Shown: one piece after another, positions 18,109 to 26,238 of the stretch
Position numbering within the stretch: the stretch's first letter is position 1
Layout: every line of letters begins with the position of its first letter
Assembly (NCBI RefSeq): GCF_000277125.1
Contig: NC_016946.1
Span: 1,178,001-1,242,000 of the forward strand
Origin: Mycobacterium intracellulare ATCC 13950
GTDB taxonomy: Bacteria > Actinomycetota > Actinomycetes > Mycobacteriales > Mycobacteriaceae
Direction of reading: 5' to 3'
Length of the DNA stretch: 64,000 nt
Notes under the pieces: model-generated
What the model saw: only the letters and a program-made list of their open reading frames with translations
The model's database searches: none
What the model was told of the DNA's origin: nothing
Made by a program: the position numbers and the translations under genes

Positions 18109-18474
18109 GTGGAGCTGGGTGACTGGTTGCGGGTCGACGTGAAGGCGGGCAAGCCGTTGTTCGACCAGCTCAGGACGCAGGTTATCGACGGGGTCCGCGA
18201 GGGCGCGCTGCCGCCGGGCACGCGCCTGCCCACCGTGCGGGACCTGGCCGGCCAGCTCGGGGTCGCGGTCAACACCGTGGCTCGCGCCTACCGCGAGCTG
18301 GAGACCGCCGCCATCATCGAAACCCGCGGCCGCTTCGGCACATTCGTCGCGCGCTACGACCCGACCGACGCCGCCATGGCCGCCGCCGCACGCGAGTACG
18401 TCCGGGTAGCACGCGGACTCGGGTTGGACAAAGCCGATGCCCTGCGCTACATCGAATCGGTGCCCGACGAGTAA
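18109..18474 (+). CDS. GntR family transcriptional regulator (YtrA-like)
   Basis: Short GntR regulator of 121 residues from GTG 18109, the length remembered for Mtb Rv1152. The N-terminal winged helix-turn-helix is evident ([37 protein letters not shown]), and only a short C-terminal two-helix tail follows, as in the YtrA subfamily. An in-frame GTG at 18091 would add MGDTER, but the family N-terminus aligns with VELGDWLRV. The 37-base space to the divergent sirtuin start must hold both promoters, so autoregulation and control of the sirtuin are plausible. The ligand is unknown. Confidence 0.9.
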   Translation: MELGDWLRVDVKAGKPLFDQLRTQVIDGVREGALPPGTRLPTVRDLAGQLGVAVNTVARAYRELETAAIIETRGRFGTFVARYDPTDAAMAAAAREYVRVARGLGLDKADALRYIESVPDE

Positions 18475-18529
18475 GCGCTACCGTTCGGCATCGAAAAGCG
18501 TTGGCGCGCAGCCCATGCGGTAGTACCGC

Positions 18530-19051
18530 TCAGCGCAGCACCTTGTCGAGCGTGCGCAGGTTGCGCGTCGTGGTCGACGACTTGTAGCGCGCCTTGCCCA
18601 TCGTCTTGCCGATGGTGCTGTCCAGGGTGCCGCCCTTGGGGACCTGCCAGTAGACCACGCCGTCACCGCGGCTGATCCGCTCGTCCGGGCCGGCCTCCTG
18701 ACCCAGCGCGGCGAGCTCGTCGAGCACCGCCTTATCGGCGACGAACGTGACGTAGGACTGGTAGCCGTCGGCGTCGCGCTCGAACGGATAGGCGTCGACC
18801 ACCTCGCGCACGGTGCCGATGTCATAGGCGAGCACCCAGGCGTCGTAGCCGAACCGTTCGCGCAACGCCGCCTCGGCCTTCCTGCGCACCGCCGCCACGC
18901 CGGCCGACGACTCCAGCACGACGTTGCCGCTGGCCAACACGGTTCGCACCTCGGTGAAGTCCGCGTCGGTCAGCGCGGCCGCCACCTCGGCCATCTTCAG
19001 ATTGACGCCCCCGACGTTCACGCCACGCAGAAACGCCGCGTACTTGGTCAT
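18530..19051 (-). CDS. DUF1697 family protein
   Basis: Protein of 173 residues matching the DUF1697 layout: an N-terminal AAFLRGVNVGG, a middle LASGNVVLES and a C-terminal TTRNLRTLDKVL motif. It is soluble with no signal peptide. The family is widespread and without established biochemical function. The start ATG 19051 begins exactly at the family N-terminus MTKYAAFLRGVNV; the longer open frame to 19540 crosses the neighbouring gene antisense and is rejected. It is divergent from the split-barrel protein gene at 19127. Confidence 0.88.
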   Translation of the reverse strand: MTKYAAFLRGVNVGGVNLKMAEVAAALTDADFTEVRTVLASGNVVLESSAGVAAVRRKAEAALRERFGYDAWVLAYDIGTVREVVDAYPFERDADGYQSYVTFVADKAVLDELAALGQEAGPDERISRGDGVVYWQVPKGGTLDSTIGKTMGKARYKSSTTTRNLRTLDKVLR

Positions 19052-19117
19052 GCCCCGATTCCACCAGCCCGGCCGGGGGACGACCATCCCGGGCCGCCCG
19101 GGCGGCGCGCGACGTAG

Positions 19118-19570
<453 letters not shown>

Positions 19571-19618
19571 CCGCGCCGCCTGCGCGCCCGCCCGTCAAAC
19601 CGGGGCTAAGCTGCCCCT

Positions 19619-19843
19619 ATGGCCGCATCGAATGCCCGGCAGGGTTCACAGTCGTCCAAGGCTTCGGGGGCTTCTGAACCGCCCGGGTCGGACGAGGACA
19701 CCAAGCGCAAGTTCCGCGAAGCGCTCGACCGCAAGATGGCGAAATCCTCGACCGGATCCGACCACAAGGACGGCGCCGGCAAGCAGTCCCGGGCGCACGG
19801 CGCGGCGGGTAACCGGCGCGAGTTCCGCCGCAAGAGCGGCTGA
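19619..19843 (+). CDS. Small basic protein, DUF5302-like
   Basis: Protein of 74 residues, hydrophilic and Ser/Lys/Arg-rich, with a central charged helix DEDTKRKFREALDRKMAKS and a basic tail. This arrangement matches actinobacterial DUF5302 proteins as I recall them; no catalytic motif is seen and much of it is probably disordered. It begins 48 bases after the split-barrel gene on the same strand. A nucleic-acid or ribosome-associated role is possible from its charge but has no direct support. Confidence 0.75.
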   Translation: MAASNARQGSQSSKASGASEPPGSDEDTKRKFREALDRKMAKSSTGSDHKDGAGKQSRAHGAAGNRREFRRKSG

Positions 19844-19877
19844 CCCCCGAGACTCGTTGGTAGACGGCCCGATTCGC

Positions 19878-20411
19878 CTAGCCGCTGGGTGGGCAGAACA
19901 GGCCGATCGAGGGGTCGTCTCGCCCCGGTTTGCCGCGCAGGCTTCCTCGGGTGCTGGGATGTCCGAAGTCCAGTCGGGACGGGTCGTTCTGGTAGGCCCA
20001 GTCCGCCACGATGGTGCGCCGGCTGAACTTCCAACGGCCGTCGTGCCTGGTGTACTCGTCCAGGTACCGGCCGCCGATGATGACGTCGACGTCGTGGTCG
20101 GGACCGGCGAAGGTGTGAAACACCAGGCAGTAGACCTCACCGTGGGCCTTTTCGCCCGCGACCACGAAGTTCGTCGTGGTGATGTTGTGTTGGGAGACAC
20201 GCACATACGGCTGCGCGGCCTGCAACTGCGCGATGAACTGTTCGACACCGCCGGTCGAGAACGAGCCGTGCGAGTCGGTCGCGTCGGGGTGATACATCTC
20301 CCGCAGGCCTTCGTAGTCGGCGCGGTCGACGGCGCGGCAGTAGGACGTGACGAGCGCGTGCAGTTCGTCGCGGGCCAGCATCAGCTCCAATCGGGCCTCA
20401 TCCACCACCAC
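19878..20411 (-). CDS. SnoaL/NTF2-like fold protein
   Basis: Protein of 177 residues with the alpha+beta cone layout of SnoaL-like proteins: an N-terminal helix ARDELHALVTSYCRAVDRAD, DATDSHGSF, HNITTTNFVV, and a C-terminal strand set GRYLDEYTRHDGRWKFSRR. The group includes scytalone dehydratase, polyketide cyclases and limonene epoxide hydrolase-like enzymes, and the chemistry here is unassigned. Three in-frame GTG codons at 20411, 20408 and 20405 compete as starts; the outermost is given. It is divergent from the HhH-GPD gene. Confidence 0.83.
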   Translation of the reverse strand: MVVDEARLELMLARDELHALVTSYCRAVDRADYEGLREMYHPDATDSHGSFSTGGVEQFIAQLQAAQPYVRVSQHNITTTNFVVAGEKAHGEVYCLVFHTFAGPDHDVDVIIGGRYLDEYTRHDGRWKFSRRTIVADWAYQNDPSRLDFGHPSTRGSLRGKPGRDDPSIGLFCPPSG

Positions 20412-20522
20412 GTCACGATAACTCGACGGTTAGGGTGCTGGTCGTAGGCGCGGTTTCGGCGGTTGCTGTCGCACCAACCGGCCTCGGTCGTAGGGTGTTC
20501 ACCGAAAGGAAGGTCGTTGACG

Positions 20523-21095
20523 GTGAAACTTTGGCTGGCTCAAGATCCCGAGGCCGACGCGCTGCTGGACGAGGATCCGTTGGCCCTGCTCATCGGGATG
20601 GTCCTCGATCAGCAGGTGCCGTTCGAGACCGCCTTTTCGGGACCGAAGAAGATCGCGGACCGCATGGGCGGTTTCGGCGCTCACGAGATCGCCGAGTACG
20701 ACCCGGACAAGTTCGCCGCGCTGTGCTCGGAAAGACCTGCGATACACCGTTTTCCGGGATCGATGGCCAAACGTATCCAGACCCTGGCCCAGATCATCGT
20801 GGACCGCTACGACGGTGACGCCGCGGGCTTGTGGACCTCGGGTGACCCCGACGGCGAGGAGCTGCTGCGGCGCATCAAGGGGCTGCCCGGTTTCGGTGCG
20901 GTCAAGGCGCAGATCTTTCTGGCGCTGCTGGGCAAGCAGTACGGCGTGACGCCGAAGGGCTGGCGCGCGGCCGCCGGCGAGTTCGGCAAGGCGGGCACGC
21001 ACATCTCCGTCGCCGATATCGTCGACGCCGAGTCGATGGGCGCGGTGCGTGCCTATAAGAAGCAGATGAAGGCGGCAGCCAAAGCGGCGAAGTAG
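20523..21095 (+). CDS. HhH-GPD type base-excision repair family protein
   Basis: Protein of about 190 residues, counterpart of Mtb Rv1156. The helix-hairpin-helix is clear in IKGLPGFGAVKAQIFLALLGK, and the N-terminal helices (LLIGMVLDQQVPFETAFSGP) match the all-helical glycosylase fold. A canonical iron-sulfur cluster is absent, and the usual catalytic Lys/Asp pair cannot be placed with certainty, so glycosylase activity is unproven. GTG 20523 is chosen because the GAAAGGAAGG element at 20504-20513 is 9 bases upstream; TTG 20517 and the open frame to 20463 are alternatives. The C-terminus is Ala/Lys-rich. Confidence 0.82.
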   Translation: MKLWLAQDPEADALLDEDPLALLIGMVLDQQVPFETAFSGPKKIADRMGGFGAHEIAEYDPDKFAALCSERPAIHRFPGSMAKRIQTLAQIIVDRYDGDAAGLWTSGDPDGEELLRRIKGLPGFGAVKAQIFLALLGKQYGVTPKGWRAAAGEFGKAGTHISVADIVDAESMGAVRAYKKQMKAAAKAAK

Positions 21096-21123
21096 TCGGT
21101 GCACAGAAGGGAAGGGCAGCAAC

Positions 21124-21270
21124 GTGAAGACACACATAACGTGTCCGTGCGGCGAGGCCATTGTCGGCAAGGACGAGGACGAGCTGGTCGAACTGACCCA
21201 GGCTCATCTCGCCAGCGTTCATCCCGGCCTCGAATACGACCGCGACGCGATCCTGTTCATGGCGTACTAA
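21124..21270 (+). CDS. Small DUF1059-like protein (48 aa)
   Basis: Protein of 48 residues starting VKTHITCPCGEAIVGKDEDE and ending AILFMAY. A CxC-type pair near the N-terminus and the following helix with a His (TQAHLASVHPGL) match the layout of small DUF1059 proteins, which may bind metal through Cys and His; function is unknown. GTG 21124 is preceded by AGAAGGGAAGGG at 21105-21115. It lies 28 bases after the HhH-GPD gene, so they probably share a transcript, and it ends at a strong hairpin. Confidence 0.8.
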   Translation: MKTHITCPCGEAIVGKDEDELVELTQAHLASVHPGLEYDRDAILFMAY

Positions 21271-21271
21271 A

Positions 21272-21312
21272 GCGAACGCGCGTGACCCCGGTGCGGGGAC
21301 ACGCGCGTTCGC
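21272..21312. terminator. Long stem-loop terminator
   Basis: Arms 21272-21290 and 21294-21312 pair over 19 bp with a single mismatch around a GTG loop. It begins one base after the stop of the 48-residue protein and lies 30 bases from the stop of the opposing gene, so it likely ends both transcripts. Confidence 0.85.
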
Positions 21313-21342
21313 AGGCGGCGAAACGGTGACGGCGCCGGTGTG

Positions 21343-22404
21343 TTACGGCACCACCGTCGAGCCGATCGTGGGCATGAACTGGCACTGCTTTTCCTTGGTC
21401 GTGACCTGACCGAAGATCGTCGACATGATGCTGCCCGAGCCCGTGTCGGCGATCGCGCTCAGCGTCGTCGGCCCGTCCGGGTTGATGTCCGGTCGCGGCT
21501 TGAGGGCGACGGTGCCTGACTTGCCGGTGGTCAGGTTCACCCAGGTGACGTTCAACGGCAGCTTCTGCACCTCGGCGGGTCCGGGCGTGCCGACCGCGGT
21601 GAACACGTAGGCGGTCTGGCCGGGCCCCGGGCCGGGAAGCGGAATCTTGGCCGGGCCCGCGACCGACAGCGCGGTGGCGATCGCGCTGCTGCCATCGGCC
21701 AGGCAGTTGGTGCCGATCGAGGGATACATGAAGTCCTGCGTGGGCGGCGTGTCGGCGCCGAATCCCGGGGCGGCCGCGGTCGGGGCGGCGTCCGGCGCGG
21801 GTGCGGGCGCCGGGGCGGCCTCGGGTGCCGGGGGTGCGGCGGCGGGTGCTGGTGGTGCCGGAATCGGCGCCGCGACGGGCACATTCGCGGGCGGGGCGGG
21901 CGCGGGCGCCGGCGCGGCGGCGGGTGCGGGCCCGGCCGCGTGCGCCGGGTCGACGCCGGCCGGCAGGTGCGCCTCGGGTGCCGGCTGGGGTGCGGGACCC
22001 GCCGCGTGCACCGGGTTGATCCCTGCCGGCAGGTGCGCCTGCACACCGGGTTCCACCCCGGTCGCCGGAACGTGTTGCACCGGCGCGGTGGGCTCTTGGA
22101 CGAACTGATTCACCGCCGCCGCCACGTTTTTGGACTCGCTGGGAGCGGTCGGGCTGTGGGCGAAGGCTTGCGCGGCGGCCATGAGCAGCTGTGTCGCCTG
22201 CTGCGGGTCGCCGGCCGCTTGCTGGATGAGCGGGCTGAGCTGCGACAGGGCAGGCAGCCCCGGCAGCTGTTGGGCCGCGCTGGATTGTGGTGTCGGCTGC
22301 GGCGCCGCCGGGTCGGCTGCCGCGCTCGGGCAAAGCCCGAGCGCGGCAACCGATGCCGTGACGACAGCGGCCAAACCTTTGGACAGATTCCAAGTGGTTG
22401 CCAC
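21343..22404 (-). CDS. Secreted Ala/Pro-rich protein (Rv1157c-like)
   Basis: Exported protein of 353 residues. The N-terminal signal peptide has a hydrophobic core (LAAVVTASVAALGLC) and AxA cleavage near residue 30 (SAAADP). A helical, Gln/Ala-rich segment follows (60-110), then a low-complexity Pro/Ala linker (about 120-215). The linker contains an imperfect tandem repeat of HLPAGxxPxHAAGPAP. The C-terminal globular domain of ~135 residues has two Cys (GTNCLADG and KQCQFMP) that could form a disulfide. By position it corresponds to Mtb Rv1157c. It sits 48 bases downstream of a second Pro/Ala-rich secreted protein, so both form an operon. A cell-envelope role is likely; molecular function is unknown. 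Confidence 0.88.
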   Translation of the reverse strand: MATTWNLSKGLAAVVTASVAALGLCPSAAADPAAPQPTPQSSAAQQLPGLPALSQLSPLIQQAAGDPQQATQLLMAAAQAFAHSPTAPSESKNVAAAVNQFVQEPTAPVQHVPATGVEPGVQAHLPAGINPVHAAGPAPQPAPEAHLPAGVDPAHAAGPAPAAAPAPAPAPPANVPVAAPIPAPPAPAAAPPAPEAAPAPAPAPDAAPTAAAPGFGADTPPTQDFMYPSIGTNCLADGSSAIATALSVAGPAKIPLPGPGPGQTAYVFTAVGTPGPAEVQKLPLNVTWVNLTTGKSGTVALKPRPDINPDGPTTLSAIADTGSGSIMSTIFGQVTTKEKQCQFMPTIGSTVVP

Positions 22405-22452
22405 GGTTGTCCTCCGGTTCTCAGTGGTGGGTTAGGCCGATGACGACGCTGC

Positions 22453-23205
22453 TCAAGGCAGTGCGGCGAGCAGCGGCGCTGCCGGTCCGGCCGGGCTGGC
22501 GGCCGGCGCGGGTGCGGCCGGAGCGGCTGGTGTCGCCGGGGTCTGGCCCGAGGCCAGCGCCGGCAGATCCTGCGGAAGCCGCACCTGCGGGGGGACGTTG
22601 ACCGGAAGGCCCGCCGGCATCGCCGGCATGTTGACCTGCGCCTGCGGGATTTGCGGTGCGGGCGGGGTGGCCGGCGCGCTCGGCGCCGACAGCCCCGGGA
22701 TCGCGGGCAGGCCCGGGATCGACGAGGCCGGCGCGGCCGGACTCGCGGCCGCCGGCTGTGCGCCGGTCAGGCCCTGAATCATCCCAGGAATGCCGCTCGC
22801 CGCGGAGGGTGACGCCGGCGCGGCGGGCGTCGCCGACTGCGCCAGCCCCGGAATGGACGGTACCGCCGCCGGAGATGACGCGGGAGCGGCGGGCGCCGCC
22901 GGCATCAGGCCGGGGATCGACGGGATGCCCGCCGTGGTCGCCGATGCCGGCGAGGCGGCCGCGGGAACACCCGGGAAGCTGATGCCCGGTGTGGCGGGCG
23001 CCGCGGGCGGCGTGGCGCCGAGCGCGGTCGCGAGGTTCTGCAGGATTTGCGGTGCGTTGGCCGCCGAGCTGATCAGCTGCTGCGGAATGTTCGGCACCGC
23101 CGGAGCCGGAACGGGGTCGGCGTGGGCGATACCGCCCGTCAATAGTGCTGCGGACGAACCGGCCAGGACGGCGGCTGCACGCAAGTAAGTCCAGATGGTT
23201 GGCAT
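22453..23205 (-). CDS. Secreted Ala/Pro-rich protein (Rv1158c-like)
   Basis: Exported low-complexity protein of 250 residues starting at ATG 23205, preceded by AGGGAGAG. The signal peptide ends at AHADP near residue 30, followed by a short helical segment (PNIPQQLISSAANAPQILQN). The rest is almost entirely Pro/Ala, with recurring (S/G)IPG(L/M) units spaced 20-30 residues apart. It has no Cys and no globular catalytic domain. By position it corresponds to Mtb Rv1158c. Being upstream in the two-gene unit, it probably shares a promoter in 23206-23354 that is divergent from pimE. A surface or cell-wall spacer function is plausible only by composition. Confidence 0.87.
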   Translation of the reverse strand: MPTIWTYLRAAAVLAGSSAALLTGGIAHADPVPAPAVPNIPQQLISSAANAPQILQNLATALGATPPAAPATPGISFPGVPAAASPASATTAGIPSIPGLMPAAPAAPASSPAAVPSIPGLAQSATPAAPASPSAASGIPGMIQGLTGAQPAAASPAAPASSIPGLPAIPGLSAPSAPATPPAPQIPQAQVNMPAMPAGLPVNVPPQVRLPQDLPALASGQTPATPAAPAAPAPAASPAGPAAPLLAALP

Positions 23206-23354
23206 GACTCTCCCTGATTGATCGATTACAGGTCCCGTCGCTGAAGCTACTTTGATGCAGATGGGACTCAAGTGACACGTGTGGCATTTATTTATTCGTT
23301 ACGGATACGAGTGGGAGCGGTGACCGAACGCGCGAAATGGCGCGCACTGCATAG

Positions 23355-24665
23355 ATGTGCATGGGTCATCGGGGGACCGACGGGGCCGCGCCGCATGGTC
23401 CGATCGCTAAAGTCGGGCGGATAGACACCATCTCGGCCGCCCCGGCGGCACCCATCACCCAGCGGTTGGCGAATCGCCTCGTCGTGGCCGGGCCGATCCT
23501 GCTCATCGCGAGCGTCGCGGCGCGGCTGGCCTGGACGTACCTGGCCCCCAACGGCGCGAACTTCGTCGACCTGCACGTCTACCTCGGCGGAGCCGCCGCG
23601 ATCGACCATCCCGGCACCCTGTACAGCTACGTCTACGCCGACCAGACGCCGGACTTCCCGCTGCCGTTCACCTACCCGCCCTTCGCGGCCGTCGTCTTCT
23701 ACCCGCTGCACCTGCTGCCGTTCGGGCTCGTCGCATTCCTGTGGCAGATCGCGACCATGGCCGCCCTGTACGGCGCGATCCGGATCAGCCAGCGCCTGAC
23801 GGCCGCGCCGGCCGGTCCCCGCGGCCGCCGACTGGCGATGGCGTGGACGGCGATCACGATCTGGATTGAGCCGCTGCGCAGCACATTCGACTACGGTCAG
23901 GTCAATGTTTTGCTCATGGCCGCGGTGCTGTGGGCGGTCTACACCACGCGATGGTGGCTGTCGGGATTGCTGGTCGGCGCGGCCGCCGGAATCAAGTTGA
24001 CCCCCGCGATCTCAGGGGTCTATCTGGCCGGCGCCCGGCGGTGGGGCGCGGCGGTGTTCTCGGCGGTCGTTTTCGTTGCCACCGTTGGGATTTCGGTCGT
24101 GGTCGTCGGCGACCAGACCCGCTACTACTTCACCGAACTACTGGGCGACGCTCACCGGGTGGGTCCCATCGCCACCTCGTTCAATCAATCGTGGCGCGGC
24201 GCCATCTCACGCATCCTGGGCCACGACGTCGGATTCGGGCCGCCGCTGGTGGTCGCGCTCGTCGTCACCGCGGTGCTGGCCGTCCTGGCCTGGCGCGCGC
24301 TGGACGCCGCCGATCAGCTGGGCAGGCTGATCGTGGTCGAGCTGTTCGGGCTGCTGCTGTCGCCGATCTCCTGGACCCACCACTGGGTGTGGCTGGTGCC
24401 GTTGATGATCTGGGCGATCCACGGCGCGGGACGCACGCTGTGCGGGGCGCGAATCGCCGGCTGGGGGTGGTTGGCGCTCACCCTGATCGGCGTGCCGTGG
24501 TTGCTGAGCTTCGCTCAACCGACCATCTGGCAGATCGGCCGCCCGTGGTATCTGGCCTGGGCCGGGCTGATCTACACCGCGGCCGCGGTGGCGACGCTGA
24601 TCTGGATCGCGGCCACCGGCAACCGCGGCCGAGACGCCGCGCCCGGGGTACGGGCCGCCGGCTAG
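23355..24665 (+). CDS. pimE: Polyprenol-phosphate-mannose-dependent mannosyltransferase PimE
   Basis: GT-C membrane glycosyltransferase of 436 residues (Mtb Rv1159 about 431). It adds the alpha-1,2-mannose that turns Ac1PIM4 into Ac1PIM5, using polyprenyl-phosphomannose at the periplasmic face. About ten to eleven hydrophobic segments are visible (DUF2029-type). The catalytic Asp reported for PimE corresponds to Asp72 in NFVDLHVY of the first periplasmic loop. Start ATG 23355 lacks a strong ribosome-binding site; ATG 23361 is an alternative. Its stop shares a CTAG with the convergent pterin dehydratase gene. LpqW, also in this window, is known in mycobacteria to influence the PIM/LAM branch point. 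Confidence 0.95.
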   Translation: MCMGHRGTDGAAPHGPIAKVGRIDTISAAPAAPITQRLANRLVVAGPILLIASVAARLAWTYLAPNGANFVDLHVYLGGAAAIDHPGTLYSYVYADQTPDFPLPFTYPPFAAVVFYPLHLLPFGLVAFLWQIATMAALYGAIRISQRLTAAPAGPRGRRLAMAWTAITIWIEPLRSTFDYGQVNVLLMAAVLWAVYTTRWWLSGLLVGAAAGIKLTPAISGVYLAGARRWGAAVFSAVVFVATVGISVVVVGDQTRYYFTELLGDAHRVGPIATSFNQSWRGAISRILGHDVGFGPPLVVALVVTAVLAVLAWRALDAADQLGRLIVVELFGLLLSPISWTHHWVWLVPLMIWAIHGAGRTLCGARIAGWGWLALTLIGVPWLLSFAQPTIWQIGRPWYLAWAGLIYTAAAVATLIWIAATGNRGRDAAPGVRAAG

Positions 24666-24946
24666 CTGTCGACGATCCCGTTGATGTCGCGGGCCATGTC
24701 GATATCGTTTTGGGTGATGCCACCCTCGGAGTGGGTGACGAGAGCGAAAGTCACTGTCCGCCAGCGTATATCGATGTCGGGGTGGTGGTCCTTGCTTTCC
24801 GCGTGCTCGGCGACGCGGCGCACCGCATCGATGCCGGCCAGGAAGCTTCCGAATTTGATCGAGCGGCGCAGGGCGCCGTCGGCACGCTCCCATCCGTCCA
24901 GATCGGGCAATGCGGCGTCTACTTGCTCATCCGTTAACACAGCCAT
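24662..24946 (-). CDS. Pterin-4-alpha-carbinolamine dehydratase
   Basis: Small enzyme of 94 residues, counterpart of Mtb Rv1159A (phhB-like). It dehydrates 4a-hydroxytetrahydropterin; some bacterial members instead act in other cofactor pathways. The family signature E-x-x-x-HHP is seen as [15 protein letters not shown] near residue 50, and the second half carries [15 protein letters not shown], matching the DCoH fold. The length is typical. The last four bases overlap the pimE stop on the opposite strand. Mycobacteria lack phenylalanine hydroxylase as a rule, so the physiological substrate is uncertain. Confidence 0.93.
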   Translation of the reverse strand: MAVLTDEQVDAALPDLDGWERADGALRRSIKFGSFLAGIDAVRRVAEHAESKDHHPDIDIRWRTVTFALVTHSEGGITQNDIDMARDINGIVDS

Positions 24947-25016
24947 GACTCGTCACCGTTCTGTTGTCCAAAATCCTTGCTACCGAGAATGTTACGGAGA
25001 TCCGGGACGTCAGGAC

Positions 25017-25232
25017 CTAGACTCCCCGCCACTGGTCGGGCTTCTGTTTGTCGCTGAGATGGCGGACGCGGGCGACGAGGGGTGAATGGCCCTGCTGCTT
25101 CGCCCAGTCGATGGCCTCCTGCTGGGTTTGGCTCTGGTGGAGCTCGCTGTCGCCGTGGTCCTCGACGACGTAGTGCGTGATCGGGTCTCCGTCGCGGCCC
25201 TTTGGTCGCGGTTCGATGAACACGTTGGGCAT
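25017..25232 (-). CDS. DUF2188-like small protein
   Basis: Protein of 71 residues from ATG 25232, preceded by GTGAGGAGAAG. It reads MPNVFIEPRPKGRDG with YVVEDHGD, then a helix QTQQEAIDWAKQQG and a tail HLSDKQKPDQWRGV. A strand-strand-helix layout with conserved DQWR end is typical of DUF2188 proteins, sometimes found with stress functions but without known biochemistry. The frame is open to 25247 but the ribosome-binding site favours 25232. It is divergent from mutT2. Confidence 0.82.
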   Translation of the reverse strand: MPNVFIEPRPKGRDGDPITHYVVEDHGDSELHQSQTQQEAIDWAKQQGHSPLVARVRHLSDKQKPDQWRGV

Positions 25233-25389
25233 GGCGCTTCTCCTCACTGAGTGCGATCGGCCGACCTAGTGCATACCCAGACAACGCCGGCCTTCACAGC
25301 GCGCCGCGAATGAGTGCGCCAACCTCGGTGCCCGCCGTGGTGGCCGCGCGATAACACAGCCAGGACGCGACGGTATACCGTCACTGGCC

Positions 25390-25782
25390 ATGCCGACCCA
25401 GATCGTCGTCGCGGGCGCCCTCATCCGCGACGCGCGCGTCTTGGTGGCACAGCGGGTACGCCCGCCGGAGCTGGCCGGGCGCTGGGAGCTGCCCGGGGGC
25501 AAGGTCGCGCCCGGTGAGACCGAGCGCGACGCGCTGGCCCGCGAGCTGGTCGAGGAGCTCGGTTTGGCGGCGGGCGACGTCGCGGTGGGCGAGCGGCTCG
25601 GCGCGGACATCGCGGTGGACGGCGGGATCACGCTGCGCGCCTACCGGGTGCATTTGCTCGGCGGCCGTCCGGACGCGCGTGAGCACCGGGCCCTGCGCTG
25701 GATCACCGCCGCTGAGCTGCACGATCTCGACTGGGTGCCGGCCGACCGGGGCTGGCTTCCGGCCCTGGCCGGCGCCCTGTGA
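25390..25782 (+). CDS. mutT2: Nudix hydrolase MutT2
   Basis: Nudix pyrophosphohydrolase of 130 residues, counterpart of Mtb Rv1160. The Nudix box GGKVAPGETERDALARELVEELG is present (positions about 37-59) with the metal-binding Glu residues of REUxEE intact. Mtb MutT2 hydrolyses dCTP and 5-methyl-dCTP and contributes to nucleotide-pool hygiene. The protein is compact with no extra domain. It starts about 140 bases from the divergent DUF2188 gene, and a 456-base space follows before narG. Confidence 0.93.
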   Translation: MPTQIVVAGALIRDARVLVAQRVRPPELAGRWELPGGKVAPGETERDALARELVEELGLAAGDVAVGERLGADIAVDGGITLRAYRVHLLGGRPDAREHRALRWITAAELHDLDWVPADRGWLPALAGAL

Positions 25783-26238
25783 ACGGCCCTCATAACAAGT
25801 CCACAGACTTCCCGCAGCTGATGTACAGCCGCGTTGCAGGTCGCCACAGTGAACTGAAGGCAACAAAATGACTTGTAATAACGCCACACGAATCTGCCCT
25901 GGATGTGCGTGCCGATAACTAGCCAGATGGTTGTCCAGACCTTTGCCGTCCCGGCTCGGTGCCCGACCGGGAGGCCTTCGCGTGCGCGAAAACCGATGCT
26001 CATGACCCTGTTTCTCGCAGACTCACCGCGCGCGGCGAAGGTGATCGCCCCGCGCACATCGACCTATGCTGGTGCGGTATCACCGCCCGGCCCGCGGGCC
26101 CGAAATGCCGATGGCTGAGCCGATCCGAGTTGGTGCGGACGGGCGGCTCACGGGGCTGATCGCCGGACACAACTCAACTGGGGCCACGCACAGGGCCGGG
26201 CGACGCGGCGCGACGCTACCGACGAGGAGGAGTACTTC
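25783..26238 (+). promoter_or_regulatory. Leader/intergenic region upstream of narG
   Basis: No supportable gene lies in these 456 bases; short frames on both strands lack family features. An inverted pair ATAACAAGTC (25792-25801) and GACTTGTAAT (25870-25879) flanks about 68 bases, and a TATGCT hexamer at 26065-26070 could be a -10 element, giving a leader of about 160 bases. The ribosome-binding site GAGGAGGAG at 26223-26231 serves narG. Regulatory sites could not be assigned with confidence. Confidence 0.4.

Noticed and set aside
25792..25879. Inverted ATAACAAGTC/GACTTGTAAT pair as a terminator or regulator site for nar
   Set aside because: The arms are 68 bases apart and only seven bases pair without mismatch; this is within chance for the region.
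25903..26118. 72-residue ORF in the narG leader
   Set aside because: No ribosome-binding site, atypical composition and no family; treated as non-coding leader.
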